From assembly GCA_030830385.1 (NCBI GenBank), contig JAURNA010000135.1:1-8214 (forward strand): a DNA stretch of 8,214 nt, in the 5' to 3' direction. This document shows positions 1 through 7,458 of the stretch, one piece after another (position 1 is the first letter of the stretch; every line of letters starts with the position of its first letter). This stretch comes from Crocinitomicaceae bacterium. GTDB taxonomy: Bacteria > Bacteroidota > Bacteroidia > Flavobacteriales_D > Crocinitomicaceae. The notes under the pieces are model-generated. The model saw only the letters and a program-made list of their open reading frames with translations. It was not told the DNA's origin and made no database searches. Both the position numbers and the translations under genes were made by a program.

Positions 1-12
1 CAAAGGAAGCCC

Positions 13-20
13 TATCTTTG
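13..20 (+). promoter_or_regulatory. Bacteroidota-type -7 promoter box for tatA
   Basis: TATCTTTG matches the Bacteroidota sigma-ABfr -7 consensus TAnnTTTG at every specified position. The matching -33 TTG would lie left of the window. The box ends only 4 nt before the tatA ATG, so transcription would start at or almost at the start codon, which predicts a leaderless or nearly leaderless mRNA. Position and motif are seen directly; activity is inferred. Confidence 0.6.
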
Positions 21-24
21 CAAC

Positions 25-408
25 ATGTTTTTGATCCTGAATGACGTTAGTGGAGGAGAAATCTTGTTGGTTCTCGCCTTTGTCCTGATTTTCTTCGGGT
101 CGAAAAGCATTCCGGGATTGGCACGTACCCTGGGGCGTACCATGCGACAAATACGCGATGCTTCCAACGAAATTCAGTCAGAGATTCGAAAGTCAGGAAA
201 CGAAATGAAAAACGACTTGAATTTGAAGGGAATCATTGAGGAAACTGCTCAGGACATCAAAAAACCACTCGATCAGTATGCTCAGGACATAGAGGAGGCC
301 GTTGAATTGAAACCGAAAACATCCCGTCCACGACCCGTTCAAGTCGCACGGAAACCGGAAAATACCGACCCCGAATCAGAAGAACCGAGAGAGCCAAAAT
401 CGGAATGA
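25..408 (+). CDS. tatA: Sec-independent protein translocase TatA/TatE family protein
   Basis: This is a subunit of the twin-arginine translocase, which with TatC moves folded proteins across the inner membrane; TatA forms the oligomeric pore. The 127-aa protein has the family layout: a short N-terminal tail, one transmembrane helix at about residues 11-25 starting with a polar residue (E12), the F24-G25 hinge, then an amphipathic basic helix at about 29-55 (IPGLARTLGRTMRQIR). It ends in a charged, Pro/Glu-rich, probably disordered tail (about 95-127). It is longer than a minimal TatA (about 60-90 aa), so a TatB-like role cannot be excluded, but the IPxLARxLG hinge-helix pattern fits TatA. No tatC is in the window. 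The start is fixed by the membrane helix, because the next Met is residue 40. It is followed 55 nt later by deaD, which has its own promoter-like site. Confidence 0.9.
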   Translation: MFLILNDVSGGEILLVLAFVLIFFGSKSIPGLARTLGRTMRQIRDASNEIQSEIRKSGNEMKNDLNLKGIIEETAQDIKKPLDQYAQDIEEAVELKPKTSRPRPVQVARKPENTDPESEEPREPKSE

Positions 409-419
409 AATCGCTTTGA

Positions 420-451
420 TTGGCATTATCGTTAATTTCTGGCTACCTTTG
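420..451 (+). promoter_or_regulatory. Promoter of the deaD-typA unit (-33 TTG / -7 TACCTTTG)
   Basis: TACCTTTG at 444-451 fits the Bacteroidota -7 consensus TAnnTTTG. A TTG at 420-422 lies 21 nt upstream, within the spacing reported for the -33 element of this phylum (about 17-23). It sits in the 55-nt gap after tatA. Transcription would begin near 456-458, giving a leader of about 7 nt to the ATG at 464 or about 16 nt to the ATG at 473. Only the sequence match is seen. Confidence 0.6.
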
Positions 452-463
452 CACCGATTTTAA

Positions 464-2146
464 ATGCAACGCATGACATTCTCCGAGCTCGGGTTGAAAC
501 CTGAGATACTCAAATCCCTGGATGACCTGGGATTTTCAACCCCCACCCCAATCCAGGAACAAGCCATCCCTCATCTTCTCGGAGAGGAAAGCGATTTCGT
601 AGGATTGGCGCAAACCGGTACCGGGAAAACAGCGGCTTTCGGCCTTCCCATGGTGTCCCGTATCAATGATAAACTCAACGTTACGCAAGGGTTGATCATC
701 TGTCCGACTCGAGAATTGTGCCTGCAGATTAGCGAAGACATGCGAACGTATGCCAAATACGTGAACATTCGCATCGAATCGGTCTATGGAGGAACCGACA
801 TCCGCAAGCAGATTCAAGCAATCAAGAAAGGAACGCAAATCATCGTTGCCACACCCGGGCGTCTCGTCGATCTTATTCAGCGCAAAGTGGTTCGCCTGGA
901 AGAAATCGAGTGGGTCGTTTTGGATGAAGCCGATGAGATGTTGAACATGGGCTTTAAGGAAGACATTGATAAAATCCTCGATAAGACACCCGATTGGAAA
1001 AATGTCTGGTTGTTTTCAGCCACCATGCCAAAGGAGGTAGCGCGAATTGCGAAAAACTACATGGAAAACCCACTCGAAGTTTCCATCGGACATAAGAACC
1101 AGACCAACGAGAATATCAACCATATCTATTTCGTGGTCAAGGAAAGGGATCGATACCGTGCTTTGAAACGACTCATCGACTTCAATCCTTCAATCTATGG
1201 TCTCGTTTTTTGCCGAACGCGAAGAGAAACGGCTTCTATTGCCGATAAATTGGGCAAAGACGGTTACAACGCCGAGCCGCTTCACGGAGATCTTTCGCAA
1301 CAGCAACGAGACCGGGTTATGGAGCGGTTTAGAAATCGTTCGCTTCAAATATTGGTGGCAACAGACGTTGCGGCTCGCGGAATTGATGTAAGCGACATTA
1401 CGCACGTAATTAACTACAACCTTCCGGACGACGTAGAGAACTACACGCACCGAAGCGGTCGAACGGCAAGAGCCGGAAAGAAGGGAGAGTCACTTGTTCT
1501 GCTGAACACCCGTGAGGAGCGCAAGGTGAAACAGATCGAGAAAATCATCCGAACCGAATTTACCCGAGGCTTTATACCCGATCCAGAGCAGATCTGTGAA
1601 ATCCAATTGATGAAACTCGTAGATCGTGTCATCAGTACCGAAGTCAAGGAAGACGACATTAGCAAGTTCGCACCGTTGATCACCCGGGAATTTGACGGAT
1701 TTACAAAAGAAGAAGTCATCAAACACTTCATATCCGCAGAATTCAATCGTTTCATTGATTACTACGAGCGTGCAGGAGATTTGAACGCCAAACCGGAAAA
1801 GGGGGAAGCCTCAGACAAATCACGATCGAATCGCAGAGATCGGGATACGAACAAGGTTCGATTTTTTGTAAGCCTCGGTAAGAAAGATAAACTGAATACC
1901 GGAGGAATGGTTCGTTTGATTTGTGATGCAACCGGCTTGAAATCAGGAGCAATCGGGCGTATCGACATCATGGGGACATTCTCCTTCTTTGAGGTAGATC
2001 AGGAGCACGAAGGGTTGATTTTGGACAAACTTCAGGGGGAAACCTACGAAGGAAAAAAACTGCGCATCGAAGTTACCAAAACGAACCACCGATCAAAGAA
2101 AAAACAAAACCACAAAGCCCCGCACCGAAAGGGACGCAAACGATAA
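464..2146 (+). CDS. deaD: DEAD-box ATP-dependent RNA helicase, DeaD/CsdA type, with DbpA RNA-binding domain
   Basis: This ATP-dependent RNA helicase most likely acts in 50S ribosome assembly and mRNA unwinding, notably in the cold, as for E. coli DeaD/CsdA. All superfamily-2 motifs are present in the 560 aa: Q motif (GFSTPTPIQ, 23-31), motif I (AQTGTGKT, 49-56), Ia (PTREL, 81-85), GG (109-110), Ib (TPGR, 130-133), II (DEAD, 154-157), III (SAT, 185-187), IV (LVFCRT, 247-252), V (ATDVAARGID, 299-308) and VI (HRSGRTAR, 329-336). A helical region (about 365-440) and a charged linker lead to a DbpA-like RNA-binding domain (about 464-540: VRFFVSLGKKD, then GAIGRIDI). The C-terminal tail is very basic (KKKQNHKAPHRKGRKR) and probably adds non-specific RNA affinity. 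An in-frame ATG at 473 gives MTFSELGL, where family members usually begin, so the true start may be 9 nt later. The stop is 3 nt from typA. Confidence 0.95.
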   Translation: MQRMTFSELGLKPEILKSLDDLGFSTPTPIQEQAIPHLLGEESDFVGLAQTGTGKTAAFGLPMVSRINDKLNVTQGLIICPTRELCLQISEDMRTYAKYVNIRIESVYGGTDIRKQIQAIKKGTQIIVATPGRLVDLIQRKVVRLEEIEWVVLDEADEMLNMGFKEDIDKILDKTPDWKNVWLFSATMPKEVARIAKNYMENPLEVSIGHKNQTNENINHIYFVVKERDRYRALKRLIDFNPSIYGLVFCRTRRETASIADKLGKDGYNAEPLHGDLSQQQRDRVMERFRNRSLQILVATDVAARGIDVSDITHVINYNLPDDVENYTHRSGRTARAGKKGESLVLLNTREERKVKQIEKIIRTEFTRGFIPDPEQICEIQLMKLVDRVISTEVKEDDISKFAPLITREFDGFTKEEVIKHFISAEFNRFIDYYERAGDLNAKPEKGEASDKSRSNRRDRDTNKVRFFVSLGKKDKLNTGGMVRLICDATGLKSGAIGRIDIMGTFSFFEVDQEHEGLILDKLQGETYEGKKLRIEVTKTNHRSKKKQNHKAPHRKGRKR

Positions 2147-2149
2147 TAC

Positions 2150-3946
2150 ATGGAAATTAGAAACATTGCCATCATTGCACACGTTGACCACGGAAAGACT
2201 ACACTGGTTGACAAAATGATTGAAGCCGGTCAGGTCGAAGACGAACGTAATCGCTTGAGCGGGGAGCTGATCATGGATAACAACGACCTCGAACGTGAAC
2301 GAGGAATAACCATTGTTTCCAAAAATGTTTCCGTATCCTACAAAGGCACGAAAATCAACATTATTGATACACCGGGTCACGCCGATTTTGGGGGGGAAGT
2401 AGAACGCGTGCTGAACATGGCCGATGGAGTCTGCCTTTTGGTGGATGCTTTTGAAGGTCCGATGCCGCAAACGCGTTTTGTTCTTGGGAAAGCACTATCG
2501 ATGGGATTGAAACCACTGGTGGTGATTAACAAAGTGGACAAAGAGAACTGCACCCCGGATGAAGTACATGAAAAGGTATTTGATCTGATGTTTGAACTCG
2601 ACGCTGACGAGGAACAACTCGATTTCCCGACGATATATGGTTCTGCAAAAAATGGTTGGATGTCGGATGATTGGAAACAACCTTCTGGTTCCATCCTCCC
2701 GCTTTTGGATCAAATTCTGGACTACTTTCCACCGAGAAAAATAGAGGAAGGAAACACGCAAATGCTCATCACCTCACTTGATTATTCATCCTATGTAGGT
2801 CGAATTGCCATAGGACGGTTAACCCGTGGTGAGATTCGTGAAAACATGCCGGTGATCCTCTCCAAACGAGACGGATCGCAGCAAAAACACCGCATCAAAG
2901 AAGTATTCATCTTTGACGGTTTGGAACGTGAAAAAGTACAGCAGGTACAGACGGGTGACATTTGTGCCATTACAGGCCTTGATGGATTCGAGATTGGAGA
3001 TTCCATATGTGATTTCGAACAACCGGAACCACTTCCCACCATTGCAATCGACGAACCTACGATGAGCATGCTCTTTTCAATCAACGATTCACCGTTTTTC
3101 GGCAAAGAAGGAAAGTTTGTGACCTCTCGGCACATTTCGGAACGCCTCGATAAGGAATTGGAGAAAAACCTCGCACTCAGAGTAGAGAATACAGAAAAAG
3201 CGGACAAATGGATGGTCTACGGACGCGGTGTGATGCACTTGTCGGTATTGATCGAGACGATGCGCCGTGAAGGATACGAACTCCAGGTGGGACAGCCACA
3301 GGTAATCGTAAAAGAGGTTGATGGCGTGAAGTGCGAACCGATGGAAGAACTTACCATCGACCTTCCGGAAGAGCACAGTGGAACCGCAGTAGAAGCCGTA
3401 TCGAAACGAAAAGGTGAAATGAAAAACATGGAGCCAAAAGGAAATCGCATGGTGATCAACTTCGAGATTCCCTCTCGTGGAATTATCGGTCTTCGAAACT
3501 ATCTGCTTACAGCAACAGCCGGTGAAGCCATCATGACGCACCGATTTGTCGACTATCAGCCGTATAAAGGTGAAATTCCGGGTCGTTTGAATGGATCGTT
3601 GATTTCCATGGAACTCGGCACATCGATTCCATTTTCGCTGAACAACCTGCAGGAGAGAGGAACGTTTTTCATTGCTCCGGGAGAAAACATCTACGAAGGG
3701 CAGGTAATCGGTGAAAATAGCCGCGCGAATGATCTCGTAGTGAATGTCACCAAGACCAAGAAGCTCACGAATATGCGTTCGTCAGGCGCCGATGATAAAG
3801 TAAAATTGGCTCCGCCGAAGCAATTCAGCCTGGAAGAGTGTCTGGAATACATCCAGGCGGATGAATACGTGGAGGTAACACCCGAAAACCTGCGGATACG
3901 CAAGATTCTATTGAAAGAAACCGATCGTAAGCGATCCTCTCGCTAA
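2150..3946 (+). CDS. typA: Ribosome-associated translational GTPase TypA/BipA
   Basis: TypA/BipA is an EF-G-like GTPase that binds the 70S ribosome and supports 50S maturation and growth under cold or other stress. The 598 aa match the usual full length. GTPase motifs are intact: G1 HVDHGKTT (11-18), G2 RGIT (51-54), G3 DTPGHAD (73-79) with FGGEVERVL after it, G4 NKVD (127-130) and a G5-like GSAKNG (164-169). A beta-barrel domain II follows (about 205-290), then the SPFFGKEGKFVTSR segment (about 314-327), GRGVMHLSVLIETMRREGYEL (about 358-378) of the EF-G-like domain, and the BipA-specific C-terminal domain with IPSRGIIGLR (440-449), SRANDLVVN (524-532) and KKLTNMRSSG (537-546). GRGV replaces the GRGE of E. 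coli, a variant I associate with Bacteroidota. The start is 3 nt after the deaD stop, so the two are almost certainly co-transcribed. No convincing intrinsic terminator follows; a 5-bp hairpin spanning the stop (3930-3944) lacks a T tract. Confidence 0.97.
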   Translation: MEIRNIAIIAHVDHGKTTLVDKMIEAGQVEDERNRLSGELIMDNNDLERERGITIVSKNVSVSYKGTKINIIDTPGHADFGGEVERVLNMADGVCLLVDAFEGPMPQTRFVLGKALSMGLKPLVVINKVDKENCTPDEVHEKVFDLMFELDADEEQLDFPTIYGSAKNGWMSDDWKQPSGSILPLLDQILDYFPPRKIEEGNTQMLITSLDYSSYVGRIAIGRLTRGEIRENMPVILSKRDGSQQKHRIKEVFIFDGLEREKVQQVQTGDICAITGLDGFEIGDSICDFEQPEPLPTIAIDEPTMSMLFSINDSPFFGKEGKFVTSRHISERLDKELEKNLALRVENTEKADKWMVYGRGVMHLSVLIETMRREGYELQVGQPQVIVKEVDGVKCEPMEELTIDLPEEHSGTAVEAVSKRKGEMKNMEPKGNRMVINFEIPSRGIIGLRNYLLTATAGEAIMTHRFVDYQPYKGEIPGRLNGSLISMELGTSIPFSLNNLQERGTFFIAPGENIYEGQVIGENSRANDLVVNVTKTKKLTNMRSSGADDKVKLAPPKQFSLEECLEYIQADEYVEVTPENLRIRKILLKETDRKRSSR

Positions 3947-4064
3947 TCTGTGAAACGAATGCACAACTTCGGTGGGGATGCAGGTCGGGTTACATGCCTT
4001 CTTCATGGATGAAACATAGCGCTGAGCACATTGATTCTCTTCTGGTGGTCGTGCTCAAAACAGA

Positions 4065-4253
4065 ATGGAAGTAATACCGCTTCCGGAAGTCGAACGCGTA
4101 CGAATCTGGCATGATTTTTGACGCTTCCGCATAAGGAAAGTGTTTGTAACGGGCACTCACATTGCGTATCGCGCGGAGGCAGTAGCGTTACCGGAGTTGC
4201 ATCTTTTGGCGGGTGAACAGAAGATACTATCAGCGATGATTGAGCTAAGATAG
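4065..4253 (+). pseudogene. Possible coding relic, one in-frame stop
   Basis: One forward frame reads MEVIPLPEVERVRIWHDF, then TGA at 4119-4121, then continues open for 43 codons (including VFVTGTHIAYRAEA and LPELHLLAGEQKILSAM) to TAG at 4251-4253. The residue mix and lack of low complexity look protein-like, and the stretch is richer in G/C than the flanking AT-rich leader. I do not recognise the family. The opposite strand also holds a frame open for at least 82 codons (ending at a TGA at about 4006-4008), so the coding strand is not certain. It could instead be a non-coding element or part of a dispersed repeat. Confidence 0.22.
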
Positions 4254-4327
4254 AGGAGCAGCAAAAAAATGAAAATGTGAAAATTGTGTTGAAAACATAT
4301 GGCTCAAATCACCGTTATCAATAGGAT

Positions 4328-4342
4328 TAAATTCTAATTTAG
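4328..4342 (+). promoter_or_regulatory. Weak candidate -7 element / inverted repeat upstream of the TPR gene
   Basis: TAATTTAG (4335-4342) differs from the TAnnTTTG consensus at one position and lies 16 nt before the TPR start. It overlaps a small AT-rich inverted repeat, TAAATT (4328-4333) with AATTTA (4336-4341). No -33 TTG is found at the expected spacing. An AT-rich leader makes chance matches likely, so this is only a candidate for the promoter of the three-gene operon. Confidence 0.25.
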
Positions 4343-4358
4343 AACCAAAAGCAAGCGC

Positions 4359-5753
4359 ATGTTTGAAGAAGGGAACGAAGAGTTTGAAGGGGAGTTGCAG
4401 GAGGATATTCAGCGCTTTGAAGCGTTTCTGGAGGGAGAGCCGATGGGATTTCTGGACAGTGACCGATGGGAGGCACTTGTGGACCATTTTTTAATCAGTG
4501 GCAATTACAACAAGGCACTGTTGTGCACCGATGAGGCCATGAGTCAATTCTCGTTTAATGCCATTTTCCGTTTGCGAAAAGCACAGGCTTTCTCAGGATT
4601 GGGTAAACTGAAAGAATCCATTCAATTACTGGCTGAAATTGAACGGTCAGAACTGCCTTCTTGTGAAGTGTTTTTAACAAAAGCAGCCGTATTCAGCCAG
4701 CTAAAAGACTCCGGAAATGCCATCAAATACTTCCGTCAGGCATTGGAACTTGCAGAACCGGAAGACAGGGATGAAATTTACCTGGATCTTGCCGTGGAAT
4801 ACGAAGGAATGGGAAAGTGGAACGAGGCCCTCGAAGTGTTGAAAGAGGCGATTCGGGCAAACCCCTCCAACGAGGGAGCGATCTACGAAATTGCGTTTTG
4901 CTATGATCATTTGGGAGATTACGAACAATCGATCAAGTGCTATTCGGATTTCATCGATGAGAATCCATATTCGTTTACGGCCTGGTACAACCTTGGAAAC
5001 GCATACTTGCGAACAGATCAGTTCGAACAAGCAGTTTGGGCATACGATTACAGCATTCTGATCAACGATGATTTTGGTCCGGTCTATTTTAATCTGGGAA
5101 ATGCCTACCTGTCCATGGATACGTTCACCAAAGCGAGAGAATCCTTCGAGAAAAGCATGGAACTGGACGGCGAGGATGCCATGGCGCTATGTTACGTAGG
5201 CGAATGCTACGAGCGTCTGAACGAATTAGAATCTGCCAGAGAGAATTACAAACGCTGTCTGGAACTGGTCCCAACACTCGCGGAAGGTTGGTTAGGCCTC
5301 GGAATTCTTGAAGACCTGGAAGGTCGTACAAAGGAAGGAATTGTTCTGCTTCACAAGGCCGCTGAATTGTCGCCGGAGAATGCCGGCATTTTTCACGTGC
5401 TTGCAGGTGCGTACGAGAAGATCGAAGAATTCGACAAAGCATTGGAACACTACGAGGCGTCTCTGAAATTAGATGGAGAAGACGAAGAATGCCTGATGAA
5501 CTACATACATCTGATCGCTCGTGACTCTCATCAATTGGCACTGGAATACCTCGAACGATTTGAAGAAGAGGAAGTCAAAAACGAATACCTTGAGCTCCTG
5601 AAAGTCGAACTGTTGTGGTTCCTTGGGCACAAAGAAGAATCCCTCCATCTCTTCAGACAATGTCTGGAAAAAGACCGGGAGTTAGCGCTGGAACTTTTCG
5701 AGATCAACCCTTCACTGAAAAGTGTGCCGGAATTTGTACTTTTGGGCGACTAG
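4359..5753 (+). CDS. Cytoplasmic tetratricopeptide repeat (TPR) protein
   Basis: The 464-aa acidic protein consists almost entirely of TPRs and has no signal peptide or membrane segment, so it should act in the cytoplasm as a protein-binding scaffold. Helix pairs with a 34-residue period can be followed at about 35-68, 103-136, 138-171, 172-205, 206-239, 240-273, 274-307, 308-341 and 342-375, with degenerate repeats at about 69-102 and 376-440. The best are WYNLGNAYLRTDQFEQAVWAYDYSI-like units at 209-233 and YFNLGNAYLSMDTFTKARESF at 243-263. The N-terminal 30 residues are very acidic and probably form a cap. It is the first gene of an operon: the ComA-family gene starts 9 nt after its stop. 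The partner protein is unknown; physical interaction with the neighbouring gene products is a guess from context. Confidence 0.88.
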   Translation: MFEEGNEEFEGELQEDIQRFEAFLEGEPMGFLDSDRWEALVDHFLISGNYNKALLCTDEAMSQFSFNAIFRLRKAQAFSGLGKLKESIQLLAEIERSELPSCEVFLTKAAVFSQLKDSGNAIKYFRQALELAEPEDRDEIYLDLAVEYEGMGKWNEALEVLKEAIRANPSNEGAIYEIAFCYDHLGDYEQSIKCYSDFIDENPYSFTAWYNLGNAYLRTDQFEQAVWAYDYSILINDDFGPVYFNLGNAYLSMDTFTKARESFEKSMELDGEDAMALCYVGECYERLNELESARENYKRCLELVPTLAEGWLGLGILEDLEGRTKEGIVLLHKAAELSPENAGIFHVLAGAYEKIEEFDKALEHYEASLKLDGEDEECLMNYIHLIARDSHQLALEYLERFEEEEVKNEYLELLKVELLWFLGHKEESLHLFRQCLEKDRELALELFEINPSLKSVPEFVLLGD

Positions 5754-5762
5754 TCTGTAAGT

Positions 5763-6584
5763 ATGAATTTTGAATTGCCCCATATACCAGAGCGTACCAA
5801 GCAACCGCGAAAAAACGGTGTTACCATGACGATGGACAAAGGCCTGAGCCTGCGTCAGGTGGAAGATGTTATCGAATCATCCGGACACCTCATTGATGTT
5901 ATCAAGTTTGGATTTGGTACTTCGTTCGTTACCAACAATCTGGAAGATAAACTGAAGATGTACAAGGAGGCGGGGATTCGTCCCTATCTGGGGGGGACAC
6001 TTTTCGAGGCGTTTTTTGCGCGTGGAAGATTCGATGATTATCGCAGGCTTTTGGATAAGTACGACTTGGATCTCGCCGAGGTTTCAGACGGCTCAATTAT
6101 CATTCAGCACGATGAAAAATGCGAAATCATTCGACAATTAGCGAAGAACCAAACCGTCTTGTCGGAGGTGGGATCGAAAGATTCAGGCATCATCGTTTCT
6201 CCAAACAAATGGATCAAAATGATGTCAACAGAGCTGGAGGCCGGGTCCTGGAAAGTAATCGCTGAAGGACGTGAGTCCGGAACAGTTGGAATTTTCCGTC
6301 CGAATGGCACAGCGCACACCCTGCTGATCAACCGAATCATTGCCCGGGTGAATCCAGACGACATTCTCTGGGAGGCACCCATCAAGAAACAGCAAGTATG
6401 GTTCATTAAACTCTTTGGTCACAACGTAAACCTCGGAAACATAGCACCACACGAAGTGATCCCATTGGAATGTCTGCGATTGGGGCTTCGAGGTGACACA
6501 TTCTTTGATTTTCTTCCGGAAGATTATGCCGAGCGATTGAAGCAGGTAAATACGGAAGAAGACGTCGAGGAAGAGGAAGAATAG
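5763..6584 (+). CDS. comA: Phosphosulfolactate synthase (ComA/HSA32) family protein
   Basis: Family members are TIM-barrel enzymes; the characterised archaeal ComA adds sulfite to phosphoenolpyruvate to give (2R)-phosphosulfolactate, the first step of one coenzyme M pathway. The 273 aa match the family length and carry its conserved blocks: KFGFGTS (48-54), GGTLFE (77-82), EVSDGS (106-111), SEVGSKD (134-140), EGRESGTVGI (168-177), WEAPIKKQQVWFI (203-215) and GHNVNLGNIAPHEVIPLE (219-236) before LRLGLRGDT. The usual EARESG appears here as AEGRESG. The last 10 residues are nearly all acidic and lie outside the core. Coenzyme M is not expected in Bacteroidota, so the product may feed sulfolactate or another sulfonate, or the protein may have a different role, as for plant HSA32 in heat tolerance. 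It lies between the TPR gene (9 nt) and the WD40 gene (1 nt). Confidence 0.88.
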   Translation: MNFELPHIPERTKQPRKNGVTMTMDKGLSLRQVEDVIESSGHLIDVIKFGFGTSFVTNNLEDKLKMYKEAGIRPYLGGTLFEAFFARGRFDDYRRLLDKYDLDLAEVSDGSIIIQHDEKCEIIRQLAKNQTVLSEVGSKDSGIIVSPNKWIKMMSTELEAGSWKVIAEGRESGTVGIFRPNGTAHTLLINRIIARVNPDDILWEAPIKKQQVWFIKLFGHNVNLGNIAPHEVIPLECLRLGLRGDTFFDFLPEDYAERLKQVNTEEDVEEEEE

Positions 6585-6585
6585 C

Positions 6586-7458
6586 ATGTTTTCCAGAATC
6601 GCGGAAATTTCAGGTCATGCAGGCGCGATTTACTCCGTTGATTTTGATGGTGAATTCATTTACACGGGAAGTGCAGACCGCTTCGTAGCGCGCTGGAACC
6701 TCCAATCCCGAACGCAGGATTCATTCACGGTTCAACTCGATCAGGCCGCATATGCCGTCAAAATTGTAGAGAAACGTTATCTCGTAATTGGACAATCCGA
6801 TGGTGGAATCCATGTCATTGATATAGCAGAGCGCAAAGAACTGCGTCATTTCGTTCAGCACAAGAGTGCTATTTTCTCCATTCAATGGAACGCCGTGAAC
6901 CATCAGATGTACATAGGCGATGCAGATGGAAATGTATCAATCTGGGATACACGGAGTTTTTCATTGCTGTTGCTGCTTCCTTTTGATGCAGGAAAAATCC
7001 GTCGAATTGTTCTGAATCAGGATGGAACGCAAATTGCACTTGCCTGTCAGGATGGAACACTGAGAATCCTGGAACTCAGACATTTCAATGAAATCCTAAC
7101 GCTGGATGCGCATGATGCAGGAACGACTTCCGGGTTGTTTTTGTCCAATGAGCAGTTTGTTTCAGGTGGAAAAGACGGACATTTACGTCTCTGGGATACT
7201 ACCAACGGGAGTTGTTTGAAAGCCATTCCTGCCCATCATTTTGCTATTTACGACATTCTTCGCATCGATAAATTCCTGGTTACCGCCAGTCGCGATAAAA
7301 CGCTAAAAACCTGGACTGACTCCGTTGAATTTTGTCAGCGGCTGGATGTAAAAGAGGGAGGTCACAGACACTCGGTCAATGCATTGGTGAATTGCGGAGA
7401 CAAGCGTTTCGCGAGCGTATCAGACGACAAGCGTATTCTAATTTGGGAGAAATCTTAG
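6586..7458 (+). CDS. Seven-bladed WD40 repeat protein
   Basis: The 290-aa protein is a single complete beta-propeller without signal peptide, membrane helix or extra domain, so it should be a soluble cytoplasmic interaction platform. Seven WD-type repeats can be placed: about 5-39 (GSADRFVARWNL), 46-80 (GQSDGGIHVIDI), 85-122 (GDADGNVSIWDT), 130-164 (CQDGTLRILEL), 169-205 (GGKDGHLRLWDT), 210-244 (SRDKTLKTWTD) and 256-289 (SDDKRILIWEK). GH-type dipeptides or variants begin several blades (GH 10-11, QH, AH). The ATG follows the comA-family stop after a single base, which implies translational coupling and makes this the third gene of the operon. Its stop TAG overlaps the stop of the convergent gene. 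Bacterial stand-alone WD40 proteins have no common function; I do not assign one. Confidence 0.88.
   Translation: MFSRIAEISGHAGAIYSVDFDGEFIYTGSADRFVARWNLQSRTQDSFTVQLDQAAYAVKIVEKRYLVIGQSDGGIHVIDIAERKELRHFVQHKSAIFSIQWNAVNHQMYIGDADGNVSIWDTRSFSLLLLLPFDAGKIRRIVLNQDGTQIALACQDGTLRILELRHFNEILTLDAHDAGTTSGLFLSNEQFVSGGKDGHLRLWDTTNGSCLKAIPAHHFAIYDILRIDKFLVTASRDKTLKTWTDSVEFCQRLDVKEGGHRHSVNALVNCGDKRFASVSDDKRILIWEKS

Larger units (their letters stand above)
3947..4358. other. 412-bp intergenic region without an intact gene
   Basis: No complete gene, tRNA or rRNA is recognisable. An imperfectly explained hairpin, TGAGCAC (4023-4029) with GTGCTCA (4051-4057) and a 21-nt loop, has no T tract and is not an obvious terminator. 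The palindrome CTTCCGGAAG lies at 4080-4089, and GTAACG (4146-4151) can pair with CGTTAC (4186-4191). The stretch 4065-4253 has coding character but is interrupted (separate entry). From about 4259 the sequence becomes AT-rich and forms the leader of the TPR gene. Confidence 0.7.

Noticed and set aside
3089..3541. 150-codon minus-strand frame inside typA
   Set aside because: It is fully antisense to conserved TypA domains; it is a shadow.
4023..4057. Intrinsic terminator after typA
   Set aside because: The TGAGCAC/GTGCTCA stem is 7 bp with a 21-nt loop and no following T tract on either strand.
4009..4074. Small 21-codon peptide MKHSAEHIDSLL...
   Set aside because: It is very short, with no ribosome binding or promoter evidence, and lies within a stretch with competing frames.
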